NCBI GenBank assembly: GCA_029567325.1
Contig: JAKQLF010000083.1
Location: forward strand, 1-59,768
Origin: Bacteroidota bacterium
GTDB lineage: Bacteria > Bacteroidota > Bacteroidia > Chitinophagales > Saprospiraceae
Reading direction: 5' to 3'
DNA length: 59,768 nt
Shown here: piece after piece, positions 10,901-18,070 of the stretch
Position numbering within the stretch: the first letter of the stretch is position 1
Layout: the number at the start of each line of letters is the position of its first letter
Program-made: the position numbers and the translations under genes
The notes under the pieces: model-generated
The model's database searches: none
Told to the model about the DNA's origin: nothing
Seen by the model: the letters and a program-made list of their open reading frames with translations, nothing else

Positions 10901-11062
10901 CAAACTGCTTTTATTGATTTTTAAACTTTCACTTTGTCCTGCCCGCAGATGACTGATAGACCTTTGTTTGTCAAATAATTGTATAACATTTTGACCATTA
11001 ATGGCATTACACATACAAAGTAAAAAGCATGTAAAAAAGCAGCGAATCATCAGATTTGACAT
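7967..11062 (-). CDS. Secreted reprolysin-like metalloprotease with leucine-rich repeats
   Basis: Large exported protein, 1031 aa. A signal peptide (MSNLMIRCFFTCFLLCMCNAINGQ) is followed by a propeptide-like region, then a zinc metalloprotease domain with HELGHNFGSSHTHD (about residues 326-339; HExxHxxGxxH) and the Met-turn IMSYCH about 40 residues later, as in M12B reprolysins. Next comes a pre-peptidase-like beta domain (about 430-560), plant-type leucine-rich repeats (about 570-730; NLTGTLADTLGLP, NLSNNFIDGKLPQEW), a MopE-like putative metal-binding motif (DQDGFCKDFEDCND...ICDNLDNDCN, about 755-800) and a beta-rich end. I see no typical T9SS sorting domain at the C-terminus (ends KKENKKPETAD), which is odd for such a cargo protein. 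Substrate unknown. Confidence 0.85.
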   Translation of the reverse strand: MSNLMIRCFFTCFLLCMCNAINGQNVIQLFDKQRSISHLRAGQSESLKINKSSLNSLIANRPQSFDCTFPGQKSRQNLQKYALLSKGFYVSDDKGQKYFPQSDIMVYHSSDANELITLVIYEEQVSIFYSDESGNHSILPTKGESYTHLIEESFIDENFDCKVIEDQVDQKVNRSMNKRSATENECVDIYLEIDHRAYLNKGSSIPNTTTWAINLMAQVALQFNRVKIPLKISGIKIFTSVDPYVSLNDSTTNNMEQTLYEFRDSMNRQGFNGRLAHLLCGRSIGGGIAYLGSLCSNFTNVAVSGNLNSGVTAYPTYSWNVNVIAHELGHNFGSSHTHDCVWNGNNTAIDGCRAPNGCPSPPQPPSNIGGTIMSYCHLTGSGINPKNGFGPQPGALIYERFSNATCELSADCSGTPPVNDLCFSAISLYSNLACNIYESKISDANPSNGISNSACNANNTLPDVWFTTILPASGITHIETKQIDSGTEDLILEIYKGDCFGLTYYSCDDDGGDGNHAKVSLSDHLLYGDTIYIRVINKSLVEGNFGICIQNDNAVCDSLVLQQLKNFYNALGGNSWTNNTGWATGIANNNCDYCSWYGVQCDEIGNITAITLPGNNLTGTLADTLGLPFSIKNLNLSNNFIDGKLPQEWDSLKILKFLDLSNNDIQDTLPNFYKDHQKLCMINLSHNGFYGSLPLYTGYIPSLISFDVSDNQLEGCFESSLFNLCSKTLNLSQNQQLVYGGNTVFFCQEFSGVDGDQDGFCKDFEDCNDSNNKVYPNAPEICDNLDNDCNSEVDEGVGGTNINISPTSVWTDSTKWSLGHPPLPCEIVIIGDGTNPTTVNLTGGYVELNTITLAANATLNVQLQANISIVGGPSIINHGNINVFGGLYQYSQDSTFGIALENFGNVTVETTGNLNFSTANLYYILNHPGAMIRNKNYFGLSMYDKPPTYGIYNMGSIINDKNFSIYGIHNVPYLVLSNNAIMQNKPTGNINFSYSRSSIGSIVSRPKLNTLNDRRDLQLQKKENKKPETAD

Positions 11063-11151
11063 AGCAGTTGATTATACTAAACTGTATTCAAAAAGGCTGC
11101 CAAGTTTACTCGAAATGAAATATTAATTTGATCTGGAATCGAATAAAAATT

Positions 11152-11844
11152 CTATCCGTTGGCAAATTTTTCTATGTCTTTGTTCGTGCCAAAAAGAAGT
11201 ACTATGTCTTCTTCATCAAAGATATAATCTGGAGGGAGCGTACCTTGAGTCACTAATTCTGTGGTACTTGCTTTGAAAATATTTTCTTTTAATCGCTTCT
11301 TTATCGTAGTAATTACCTGAACGCCAGAAGTGAGTTTGGCAGATAAATCTTTGTAGGCAACGCCAACCAAAAAACTTGGTATGGGTATTTCTGCAATCTC
11401 ATATGCACCAGGAAGATTCATCGATTTTATGATTTTACGCAAGGCAATTCTCTTAGCTAGTTCTGTTGCAAATTCTGCTTCTGGCTCGACAATCTCATCA
11501 ATTTTGATGGTTTCCAAAATTGCGTGGTGGATTTCATTGATGGATCTTGCAATGATTTTGCCATCAAATATTTTTTTGATTTGTGCCAATGCGGTGATGG
11601 AAGCACCTACGTCTTCGCCAATGGCAATAATAACCAAGTCTGCCACATCAAAGGGAATCGTTTTGATGGCAGACAGTTCAGTGGCGTCCAACTTTATTGC
11701 ATAAGTCAAAATGTCTTTCATCCGCTCAACTCGGTCAAGATTATTGTCAACTCCTATTACTTCATGGCCTTCGTCCATCAAAGAAGTCGATAAACTGGAG
11801 CCGAAGTTACCTAGTCCTACGACAATAATTTTCATGTTTGGCAT
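11152..11844 (-). CDS. ktrA: Potassium uptake regulatory subunit, TrkA/KtrA family
   Basis: Cytoplasmic RCK protein of 230 aa. The N-terminal Rossmann fold has VVGLGNFGSSLSTSL with an acidic residue at the end of strand 2 (GVDNNLDRVE), fitting NAD(H)/ATP binding, and the C-terminal 80 residues match a TrkA-C domain (LTSGVQVITTIKKRL...LPPDYIFDEEDIVLLFG). It gates the membrane subunit encoded immediately upstream on the same strand (12 bp gap). ATG at 11844 or, giving the more usual N-terminus MKIIVVGLGNFG, ATG at 11835. A single RCK unit argues for the Ktr type rather than the double-RCK TrkA of enterobacteria. Confidence 0.88.
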   Translation of the reverse strand: MPNMKIIVVGLGNFGSSLSTSLMDEGHEVIGVDNNLDRVERMKDILTYAIKLDATELSAIKTIPFDVADLVIIAIGEDVGASITALAQIKKIFDGKIIARSINEIHHAILETIKIDEIVEPEAEFATELAKRIALRKIIKSMNLPGAYEIAEIPIPSFLVGVAYKDLSAKLTSGVQVITTIKKRLKENIFKASTTELVTQGTLPPDYIFDEEDIVLLFGTNKDIEKFANG

Positions 11845-11856
11845 TACATATATTTT

Positions 11857-13650
11857 TTAACTGATAAAAACATTTTCGTCTGGATAGTAGACATTGGCTC
11901 TCTTACTTTCACCAAATACTTGCCTGTAAATTCCTATGAGGAAGGTAAGAAAACTTACTCTTCCCAAAAACATGGCAATAATGATGATAACTTTGCCTTC
12001 AATTCCCAGACTTGGCGTTATACCAACGCTCAGCCCAACGGTACTGAATGCAGAAACTACTTCAAATAAAGCATCCACATAATCTATTTTTGGCTCGTAT
12101 ACTGCCATAAAGAAACTGAGAATGGTAATTCCTGTAACGGAAAGTAAAATCGTCGCATTCACTTGGTTGACAGCTTGTCTGGAGATGAGCCTCCAGCGTA
12201 CAACAGTATTATCTTTTCCTCTTATTTGATTTAATAGATTCAATACGCTGATCGCAAAAGTACTCGTTTTGATACCACCACCAGTAGATCCTGGAGATGC
12301 ACCTATCCACATAAGAATGATGAGAAAAAGTAGGGTAGGAGGACCCAATAAACTCATGTCAATATTATTGAACCCCGCCGTTCTTGGGGTCACAGAATTA
12401 AACATAGTAGATACGATGGTTCCGGTTGTTGTCTGGTCAGCCAAAACACCATTTCTTTCTAAAAAGTAAAAACCAATGGCTCCTATGACCAACAAAGCAC
12501 TGGTCGTTGTTAATACAAGGTATGAGTTGAGCTCAAAATTTCTTCTATAACGGAAATGTTTTTTGTCGATCACATTAAACCGACAAAGCATTTTGAGTGA
12601 AAGAGATTTGATGATGGAAAAGTGATTGATCATGATGTTATAACCTATACCTCCAGTGATGATCAACCACATTATGATAAATTGTAGTTGGTAGTTGTTT
12701 CTGATTCCTTCATCATATAAGCCTTGACTTAGGGTTGAGAATCCTGCGTTGCAAAAAGCTGAGATGGAATGAAAGATGGCAAAAAAGGTCTTTGAACCTT
12801 GAATTGGGTCGTTTAAAATGCTGAAGTAAATTAATAATGCGCCTATTGCTTCAATCATTAAACTGATGCCAATCAATCTAGTCAAGGTTTTAAATGCTTT
12901 ACCAGAGTTATTTTCATTGATCATACTTCCCAATATGAGGTGATTTTTAAAGGAAGTGGATGATTTAAACAACAAAGAAAAAAGGTTTGTAAAAGTCAAA
13001 ACCCCTAATCCACCTAACTGAATGGTAGAAAGAATCACAATTTTTCCAAACATAGTAAACTCAGTTTGCGTATCCAATACTGCCAATCCTGTGACCGTTG
13101 CTGCACTCGTTGCCGTAAAAACAGCATCCAATACTTTGATTCCATTGACAGTTGATATAGGAAGACAAAGTACAAAACTGGACAGACTGATGAGCACTAC
13201 AAAAGATAATACAAAAAGAATAGCAGGGTGAATACCTGAAGTGCCTATTGAATTGAGTTTGTGTGATAAACTCAAAAAAGCTGTAGCAAGAGCAAAAATC
13301 AAAATAAATTGATTTTCATACACGCCGATCCAATCTTGTTTGAGGTTCCATTGTATGGATACCACCAAGTAAGCAACGGTGATGATCAAAAGACCCAATT
13401 GCAGAATCCTCATCCATATCATGGTTTTATGGAAAAGTAGAAATATGGCATAGCCAAGCGAAAACATTCCAAAAAATATGGTTGATATCTTAAAAAGGGT
13501 ATAAGCTAATGGATATGCACTGACTTTAATGAATTGAAACAATACGTAGGTGCATAGGATGAATATGCTGTAAACTAAGAATAAGGTACTAAATTTGGCT
13601 ATAGTATCTCCAGATAAATTTTTTCGACCGAATAAGCCTTGAAGGTTCAT
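11857..13650 (-). CDS. ktrB: Potassium uptake membrane subunit, TrkH/KtrB family
   Basis: Integral membrane protein of 597 aa, longer than most KtrB (about 450) because of roughly 130 extra residues with several hydrophobic segments at the N-terminus. Selectivity-filter-like phrases are visible: ATSAATVTGLAVLDT, SISAFCNAGFSTL, NSVTPRTAGFNNID and EVVSAFSTVGLSVGI, each with the conserved glycine; IGASPGSTGGGIKT is the family hallmark. It works with the adjacent RCK subunit to import potassium. A minus-strand box TACATTTG at 13668-13675, just upstream of the ATG, is the likely -7 element, divergent from the tRNA-Leu promoter. Confidence 0.92.
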   Translation of the reverse strand: MNLQGLFGRKNLSGDTIAKFSTLFLVYSIFILCTYVLFQFIKVSAYPLAYTLFKISTIFFGMFSLGYAIFLLFHKTMIWMRILQLGLLIITVAYLVVSIQWNLKQDWIGVYENQFILIFALATAFLSLSHKLNSIGTSGIHPAILFVLSFVVLISLSSFVLCLPISTVNGIKVLDAVFTATSAATVTGLAVLDTQTEFTMFGKIVILSTIQLGGLGVLTFTNLFSLLFKSSTSFKNHLILGSMINENNSGKAFKTLTRLIGISLMIEAIGALLIYFSILNDPIQGSKTFFAIFHSISAFCNAGFSTLSQGLYDEGIRNNYQLQFIIMWLIITGGIGYNIMINHFSIIKSLSLKMLCRFNVIDKKHFRYRRNFELNSYLVLTTTSALLVIGAIGFYFLERNGVLADQTTTGTIVSTMFNSVTPRTAGFNNIDMSLLGPPTLLFLIILMWIGASPGSTGGGIKTSTFAISVLNLLNQIRGKDNTVVRWRLISRQAVNQVNATILLSVTGITILSFFMAVYEPKIDYVDALFEVVSAFSTVGLSVGITPSLGIEGKVIIIIAMFLGRVSFLTFLIGIYRQVFGESKRANVYYPDENVFIS

Positions 13651-13730
13651 TTTACAGATATAGAGCGCAAATGTAAATTCACGGGTGCCATATTTTTATC
13701 AAATATTGATTATTTTTTTCTAAATAAATT

Positions 13731-13759
13731 TTGAGAGTCTCAATAAAAGTATACTTTTG
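13731..13759 (+). promoter_or_regulatory. Bacteroidota-type promoter of tRNA-Leu
   Basis: TTG at 13731-13733, an 18-nt spacer and TACTTTTG at 13752-13759 match the phylum consensus TTTG-N19/21-TAnnTTTG. The expected start point lies only a few bases before the mature tRNA 5' end. Confidence 0.6.
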
Positions 13760-13770
13760 CACACGCATTT

Positions 13771-13854
13771 GCCGAAGTGGTGGAATTGGTAGACACGCTG
13801 GACTCAAAATCCAGTGCCTTCAACAGCGTGCGGGTTCGATTCCCGCCTTCGGTA
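13771..13854 (+). tRNA. tRNA-Leu (anticodon CAA)
   Basis: 84-nt class II tRNA. Acceptor arms GCCGAAG and CTTCGGT pair (one G-T), the D arm has TGGTGGAATTGGTAGACACG, the anticodon stem CTGGA/TCCAG closes the loop CTCAAAA with anticodon CAA reading UUG codons, a long variable arm follows, and the T arm has GGGTTCGATTCCC. Discriminator A; the 3' CCA is not encoded and must be added after transcription. The gene stands alone, with its own promoter upstream and a hairpin terminator directly downstream. Confidence 0.97.
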
Positions 13855-13860
13855 CTTAAA

Positions 13861-13893
13861 AAGGAGTGGTTGTTTCAACCGCTCCTTTTTTTT
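13861..13893 (+). terminator. Rho-independent terminator of tRNA-Leu
   Basis: Inverted repeat AAGGAGTGGTT / AACCGCTCCTT (one G-T wobble) with a short loop, followed by a run of T, begins 7 nt after the tRNA 3' end. Confidence 0.85.
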
Positions 13894-14039
13894 GAGCATA
13901 ACCGACCTCTACTCATTTCTTAACCATAAGCGAAGAAATATCCATTCCCAGTCAAATTCAGTCTTTCCAAGTTTTAACAAAATAATATCAGGTTAAATAA
14001 AGAAAATGTGGATTTTCTTAGCGTAGCTTTGCAGCAGAT

Positions 14040-14497
14040 ATGAAGCAAGTATTTAAAAATGGTTTTATGATGTTCTTCATTGTACTCTTTGGTACAGTGA
14101 TTTGGTCATTTGATCATTCAATTAATTTGGAAAAAAATGGGAAGGACCAGATTTTGGCTACTGTTTTTGCTCCAGATCATACTTCATCCATACCGTTTTT
14201 AAAAGAAGAGAGCAACAATATATCTCTATTTAAACACGAATTTGATTCTTCATCTCCCTCTGGAAAGCACTTTACATTCAATTACGATAACAGTTTACTG
14301 CTTGCAAGTACATCATACTGCACGCTTGTAAATGTAGGTAGATATGTACCAGATGCTTTCCAATCTTTCAATTACCTTTATATCCTTTTCAGGAAACTTA
14401 CGATTTAATCAATGTCCATATTTGGAAAGCTTTTGATCAGGCAACTATTCAAAAGTTTATTCCACTTGTGTATAAACACCTTAGCGGTGGTGATTAA
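14040..14497 (+). pseudogene. Hypothetical exported protein, probably frameshifted near its 3' end
   Basis: The ATG at 14040 opens a 122-codon frame ending at 14408 with a hydrophobic N-terminal segment (FMMFFIVLFGTVIWSF), suggesting a signal anchor. No family recognised. Around 14340-14400 the coding character appears to switch to the -1 frame, which then reads LPLYPFQETYDLINVHIWK and on to KHLSGGD before TAA at 14495-14497, while the annotated frame ends in the low-quality tail ILFRKLTI. The -1 frame has no start codon of its own (a stop lies upstream near 14340). I therefore read this as one gene of about 150 codons interrupted by an indel, or by programmed frameshifting. A TAGCTTTG box at 14024-14031 overlaps the expected leader. 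A 34-codon ORF at 14412-14516 in the third frame is probably a shadow. Confidence 0.5.
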
Positions 14498-14521
14498 TGT
14501 ATTTTATTTATTTTAATAATA

Positions 14522-14644
14522 ATGAGTAAGTTGATAAACTGGACCAAAAATAATGGTGCCCTAGCTTTTATGTTGTTTTGTCAAATAATAGCTTTAGTTG
14601 GCGTCACTGTGTATTTTATTATACAGACGATTCAAGGTAATTAA
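14522..14644 (+). CDS. Small single-pass membrane protein (40 aa)
   Basis: Below the length of usual gene calls. ATG at 14522 gives MSKLINWTKNNGALA, then one strong transmembrane helix (FMLFCQIIALVGVTVYFII) and a short polar end, TAA at 14642-14644. It starts 24 bp after the -1-frame stop of the preceding exported-protein gene and is probably cotranscribed with it. Composition (basic N-terminus, one helix) is that of a genuine membrane peptide rather than a shadow, and no longer ORF overlaps it. Function unknown. Confidence 0.5.
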   Translation: MSKLINWTKNNGALAFMLFCQIIALVGVTVYFIIQTIQGN

Positions 14645-14670
14645 TCGTAAATAGTACTATATATTTTATT

Positions 14671-14734
14671 GAAATCCATGGTTATTTCATGTTTTTGAAG
14701 CGAAATTTTCAATCTCTGAATAATCATGGATTTC
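14671..14734. repeat. 16-bp inverted repeat, long stem-loop
   Basis: GAAATCCATGGTTATT at 14671-14686 pairs with AATAATCATGGATTTC at 14719-14734 with a single G-T wobble, enclosing 32 nt. It lies 27 bp after the 40-aa ORF and may end that transcript, although only a weak T-rich tract follows. Confidence 0.5.
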
Positions 14735-14862
14735 TTATTTCTAGATAATTCAAGGTTTGTTTCCAAAATAACAGATCATAACTAATAAAGAAAAGCAATC
14801 ATTCAATACGAGTTTAGCGACTGATGGTTATAAGGGAATGATGATTTTAAAAACTAAGGACA

Positions 14863-14900
14863 AAAAAAAAGCAACCCCAAAATTGGGATTCCTTTTTTTA
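14863..14900 (-). terminator. Terminator of the ompH-like gene
   Basis: On the minus strand an imperfect stem GGAATCCCAA / TTGGGGTTGC is followed by nine T residues, shortly after the ompH-like stop codon at 14917. The plus strand also ends in seven T, so the element may act in both directions. Confidence 0.65.
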
Positions 14901-14916
14901 TATGTTTGTAATATGT

Positions 14917-15585
14917 TTATTTAGTTTCAGTTGTATCACTGATTACTTCTTTCACAATATCAGCAGACTTACTACCACCAGCAGCATGCATTTCATTCAA
15001 TTCCTTGATGGTTTGTTCGGTGATGTCCAATGTTTTTTTACCGAAAAGAACTCCTCCACCAGAACCCTTAATGAGGACATAATCATAGCCCCTTTCAGCT
15101 GCAATTTTTTCTAGGTGTGCATCAATATTATCCTTGAGGTTTTTTTGGAGGTCAATCAACTTGCCCTCTAGGTCTCTGGCTGCATTGTCCCTTCTTGCGG
15201 CTAAGTCAGCTTCTTCTTTGGCCAACTTCTGTTGCTCGGCAGCAAATTTTTGTTCCAAAGCTTGTAATTGTACTGGTGCCAAATCTTGGGCCCTCTGTTG
15301 AGTTTGATATACTCTTTGTTGGAAGTCAGCAGCTCTCTTTTGGAAAGTTTCTACTTTTCCTGCCAACGCTTGATCAGCTTTACGGGACTCGTCCTCCAAC
15401 AATGTTTTGCTTTCCTGGTATAAATCATATTTTTCCAATAAAGTATCAATATTGAGATAAACAACAATGCCAGAAGCAGCTGTACCAGAGTCAGTAGAAG
15501 TAACACCTGCTTTTTCTTTACAAGCAGTGAAACCCAATGCCAAGAATGCAATAATTAAAAACGTATATTTTTTAAAATCTAACAT
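14917..15585 (-). CDS. OmpH/Skp-family periplasmic chaperone-like lipoprotein
   Basis: 222 aa from ATG 15585 (a GTG one codon upstream is also possible). The N-terminus KKYTFLIIAFLALGFTACKEK is a lipoprotein signal with Cys near residue 22. Residues of about 60-160 form a long charged helical stretch (ESRKADQALAGKVETFQKRA, QQRAQDLAPVQLQALEQKF) as expected for the coiled-coil arms of Skp, and the end contains YDYVLIKGSGGGVLFGKKTLDIT, matching the OmpH family beta region. Family members hold outer-membrane proteins during periplasmic transit; a lipid anchor is unlike E. coli Skp. A minus-strand TACATTTG box at 15628-15635 is the probable -7 element. Confidence 0.85.
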   Translation of the reverse strand: MLDFKKYTFLIIAFLALGFTACKEKAGVTSTDSGTAASGIVVYLNIDTLLEKYDLYQESKTLLEDESRKADQALAGKVETFQKRAADFQQRVYQTQQRAQDLAPVQLQALEQKFAAEQQKLAKEEADLAARRDNAARDLEGKLIDLQKNLKDNIDAHLEKIAAERGYDYVLIKGSGGGVLFGKKTLDITEQTIKELNEMHAAGGSKSADIVKEVISDTTETK

Positions 15586-15588
15586 CAC

Positions 15589-15902
15589 TTTTACTTTTGA
15601 TTAATTTATGATCTGTTATAAAACGCGCAAATGTAAGATTTCATCAGATTATTAATATATAAAACATGGCTTTTATACCAATAATTATTGCAAATTCAAC
15701 CTTTTATACAAAATGAAGGATTTATCTCTGCCATTTTTTAATTATGTATTTGTTTTCTGAAAAATACGGTGGTTGTATTGAACCTATATGATGAATAAAA
15801 GATTGACATTAAATGATCATCGTAAAACTCAGAAACTATACTTTTTCGAACATGAAATCATTAAATGCGTTGACTATAGATAATAATATATAAAAAGATA
15901 AT
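15589..15902. other. Intergenic region, ompH-like / TspO-like
   Basis: This 314-bp divergent gap holds the TACATTTG box (15628-15635, minus strand) for the ompH-like gene. No convincing -33/-7 pair was seen for the plus-strand gene, and no ORF or RNA structure stands out. Confidence 0.4.
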
Positions 15903-16670
15903 ATGACAACCAGCGAAAATAACAAAATAAACACTTTAAATTTCTTAGTTTTAATTGCATTTATTGGCAAAATCACCGTCAATTATCTTTCAAATGCGCT
16001 TCCTATCAATGGATTTACACCAGGGCAATTGTCTGATCTGTATCCAAATGAGTTTGTTCCAGCAGGATTCACATTTTCGATTTGGGGAGTGATTTATTTG
16101 GCATGCGTTGCGTTTGTGGTTCAGGTATTTCGTAAAAACATAAATCCGAAAATCAAGTATTTGTTTTTGGTCGTCTGTGCACTCAATGTCTCTTGGTTAT
16201 TTGCCTGGCATTATCAAATTATTGCGCTGAGCCTCATCATCATGTTGGCATTTTTAAGTGTGTTGATTTATTGGTACTTGACAATACGAACTGATAACAC
16301 AACTCAAAACGATCTCATTGTCAAAATCACATCATCCCTTTATCTGGGTTGGATATCAGTAGCTACAGCGGCAAACATAACCACTTCATTGGTTCACAAT
16401 AACCTTTTGATCGGTTCACAACAAACAGAAAGTATCATTACTTTGATCTTGTGTTTGGTTATCCTTGGAATTACGGCATTGATGGTAATGAAAAAAAGCG
16501 ATTTCGTATATGCCATGGTGATTACTTGGGCAGCTTTTGGTATTTATTCCAAAAGGGTTGCTGATCTTTTAATGGACGATGCGATGGCAACTTATGGAGC
16601 CTTTATTTTGGGTGGGGGTGCAGCCATTTTGGCGACTTTTGCTATCTTGAAAAAGCGAAAATCGTATTAA
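15903..16670 (+). CDS. TspO/MBR-like (tryptophan-rich sensory) membrane protein
   Basis: 255 aa with about seven hydrophobic segments. The phrase PAGFTFSIWGVIYLACVAF near residues 50-70 is the hallmark of the family annotated as tryptophan-rich sensory proteins, related to TspO, but this protein is about 90 residues longer than classical five-helix TspO and lacks many of its tryptophans. Classical TspO binds porphyrins and related ligands; whether this longer branch does so is unknown. It stands alone between the ompH-like gene and the convergent trmD. Confidence 0.7.
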   Translation: MTTSENNKINTLNFLVLIAFIGKITVNYLSNALPINGFTPGQLSDLYPNEFVPAGFTFSIWGVIYLACVAFVVQVFRKNINPKIKYLFLVVCALNVSWLFAWHYQIIALSLIIMLAFLSVLIYWYLTIRTDNTTQNDLIVKITSSLYLGWISVATAANITTSLVHNNLLIGSQQTESIITLILCLVILGITALMVMKKSDFVYAMVITWAAFGIYSKRVADLLMDDAMATYGAFILGGGAAILATFAILKKRKSY

Positions 16671-16680
16671 ATAAAGATTA

Positions 16681-16716
16681 AGAGATGAAAGACTAGAGAC
16701 GAGAGACGAAAGTCAA
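16681..16716. repeat. Purine-rich imperfect tandem repeat
   Basis: Three to four degenerate copies of a unit close to GAGACGAAAGAC lie between the TspO-like gene and trmD (GAGATGAAAGAC, TAGAGACGAGAGAC, GAAAGTC). Almost pure purine on the plus strand. Confidence 0.45.
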
Positions 16717-16741
16717 GGGTTTACAAACTATAATTATACTT

Positions 16742-17419
16742 TTATTTATCTAATAAATCTGGCCTTCTTTCTTGCGTTCTTTTTAATGACATTTCGTAGC
16801 GCCAATCATCTATTTTAGATTCATGTCCGCTCAATAATATTTCAGGTACGAGCATTCCTTTGTAATCTGCAGGGCGTGTATATACTGGAGGAGCTAGTAA
16901 GTTGTCTTGAAAAGAATCTAGCAAAGCCGAAGATTCATTGTTGAGTACTCCGGGAATAATTCTGGAAATGGCATCTACTACAAGCGCAGCAGCTAATTCA
17001 CCTCCGCTCAACACAAAATCACCTATCGAAATTTCTAAAGTTACGTGTTCCAAACGAATCCTTTCATCAATCCCTTTATAATGGCCGCAAATGATCATGA
17101 TATTTCCCTTCAATGAAAGTCTATTGGCCATAGCTTGATCAAAAGTTAAACCATCGGGCGTCATATAAATGACCTCATCGTAAGCCCGCTGATTTTTCAA
17201 AAATGAAATGGCATTGTCCAGAGGCTCGGGCATCATGACCATGCCAGCGCCACCACCAAATTGATAATCATCGATTTGTTTGTGTTTACCAATGCCAAAG
17301 TCACGAAGGTCAATTATTTGAATCTCAATCAGTTCACGTTCTTGAGCCCTTTTGAGAATAGAATGCTCAAAAGGACTACGTAATAAATTGGGTACGGCAC
17401 TGATGATGTCGAATCTCAT
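16742..17419 (-). CDS. trmD: tRNA (guanine-N1-)-methyltransferase TrmD
   Basis: 225 aa, the normal TrmD length. It methylates G37 of tRNAs using S-adenosylmethionine and prevents frameshifting. Visible blocks are the N-terminal MRFDIISAVPNLLRSPFEHS, the GGGAGMVMMPEPL loop (residues about 55-67), the trefoil-knot segments IICGHYKGIDERI and ISIGDFVLSGGELAA, and PPVYTRPADYKGM. The FKBP gene is directly upstream on the same strand with a 6-bp gap, so the two are probably cotranscribed. In many bacteria trmD sits with rpsP/rimM/rplS; that context is absent here. Confidence 0.95.
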   Translation of the reverse strand: MRFDIISAVPNLLRSPFEHSILKRAQERELIEIQIIDLRDFGIGKHKQIDDYQFGGGAGMVMMPEPLDNAISFLKNQRAYDEVIYMTPDGLTFDQAMANRLSLKGNIMIICGHYKGIDERIRLEHVTLEISIGDFVLSGGELAAALVVDAISRIIPGVLNNESSALLDSFQDNLLAPPVYTRPADYKGMLVPEILLSGHESKIDDWRYEMSLKRTQERRPDLLDK

Positions 17420-17425
17420 GATGAT

Positions 17426-18070
17426 TTATTTGAAGTCTAATAGCTCTACCTCAAATACAAGCGCTGCATATGGTGGAATTTTTCCTCCAGCTCCTCTATC
17501 GCCGTAAGCAAGATCATAAGGAATGAATAATTTCCATTTACTACCTTTTTGCATCAATTGCATAGCCTCTTGCCAACCTTTGATGACGCCATTTACTGAA
17601 AAAGAGATAGGCTCTCCTCTTTGCACTGAACTGTCAAAGATTGTTCCGTCTATCAAAGAACCTTCATAATGTACAGTTACAGTGCTAGTAGCACTTGGTT
17701 TTTCTCCGCTGCCTTCTTTGATGACTTGGTATTGTAAGCCACTTGGTAAAGTAACGACGCCAGGTTTTTTTGCATTTTCTTCCAAGAAGGCAACACCGCT
17801 ACTTTTCAAACCTTCAACTCTGAATTGAGAAAAAATGTTACTAGCTTCTTCCAGAGTGAATACAGGACTTCCTGTTACATAAACGTCATCAAAAGCGTGA
17901 ATCAATACTTCTTTATTGTAAGTTTTTAAGCCCGATGACTTCAATTCGTTGGCCATCATCAAGGCCAAGCTATATAATACAGAATCCTGTTGTGTCATAA
18001 TTTGTTGTGTGTATGATTTTGAAATAGAAAAACTGGTGAGTAGGATAATCAAAATTGTTTGTTTCATCAT
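17426..18070 (-). CDS. FKBP-type peptidyl-prolyl cis-trans isomerase (FkpA/Mip-like)
   Basis: 214 aa. A signal peptide (MMKQTILIILLTSFSISKSYTQ) precedes a short helical region resembling the FkpA/Mip dimerisation domain (about 25-95) and a C-terminal FKBP domain (about 110-214) with GLQYQVIKEGSG, VHYEGSLIDGTIFDSSVQRG, VIKGWQEAMQLMQKGSKWKLFIP and YGDRGAGGKIPPYAALVFEVEL. It should assist proline isomerisation and folding of exported proteins in the periplasm. A TATCTTTG box on the minus strand (18103-18110) lies just upstream and probably drives this gene with trmD. Confidence 0.9.
   Translation of the reverse strand: MMKQTILIILLTSFSISKSYTQQIMTQQDSVLYSLALMMANELKSSGLKTYNKEVLIHAFDDVYVTGSPVFTLEEASNIFSQFRVEGLKSSGVAFLEENAKKPGVVTLPSGLQYQVIKEGSGEKPSATSTVTVHYEGSLIDGTIFDSSVQRGEPISFSVNGVIKGWQEAMQLMQKGSKWKLFIPYDLAYGDRGAGGKIPPYAALVFEVELLDFK

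Noticed and set aside
14412-14516. 34-codon ORF with a hydrophobic helix after the 122-codon ORF
   Set aside because: It reads across the better -1-frame sequence and looks like its shadow, although its spacing is tidy.
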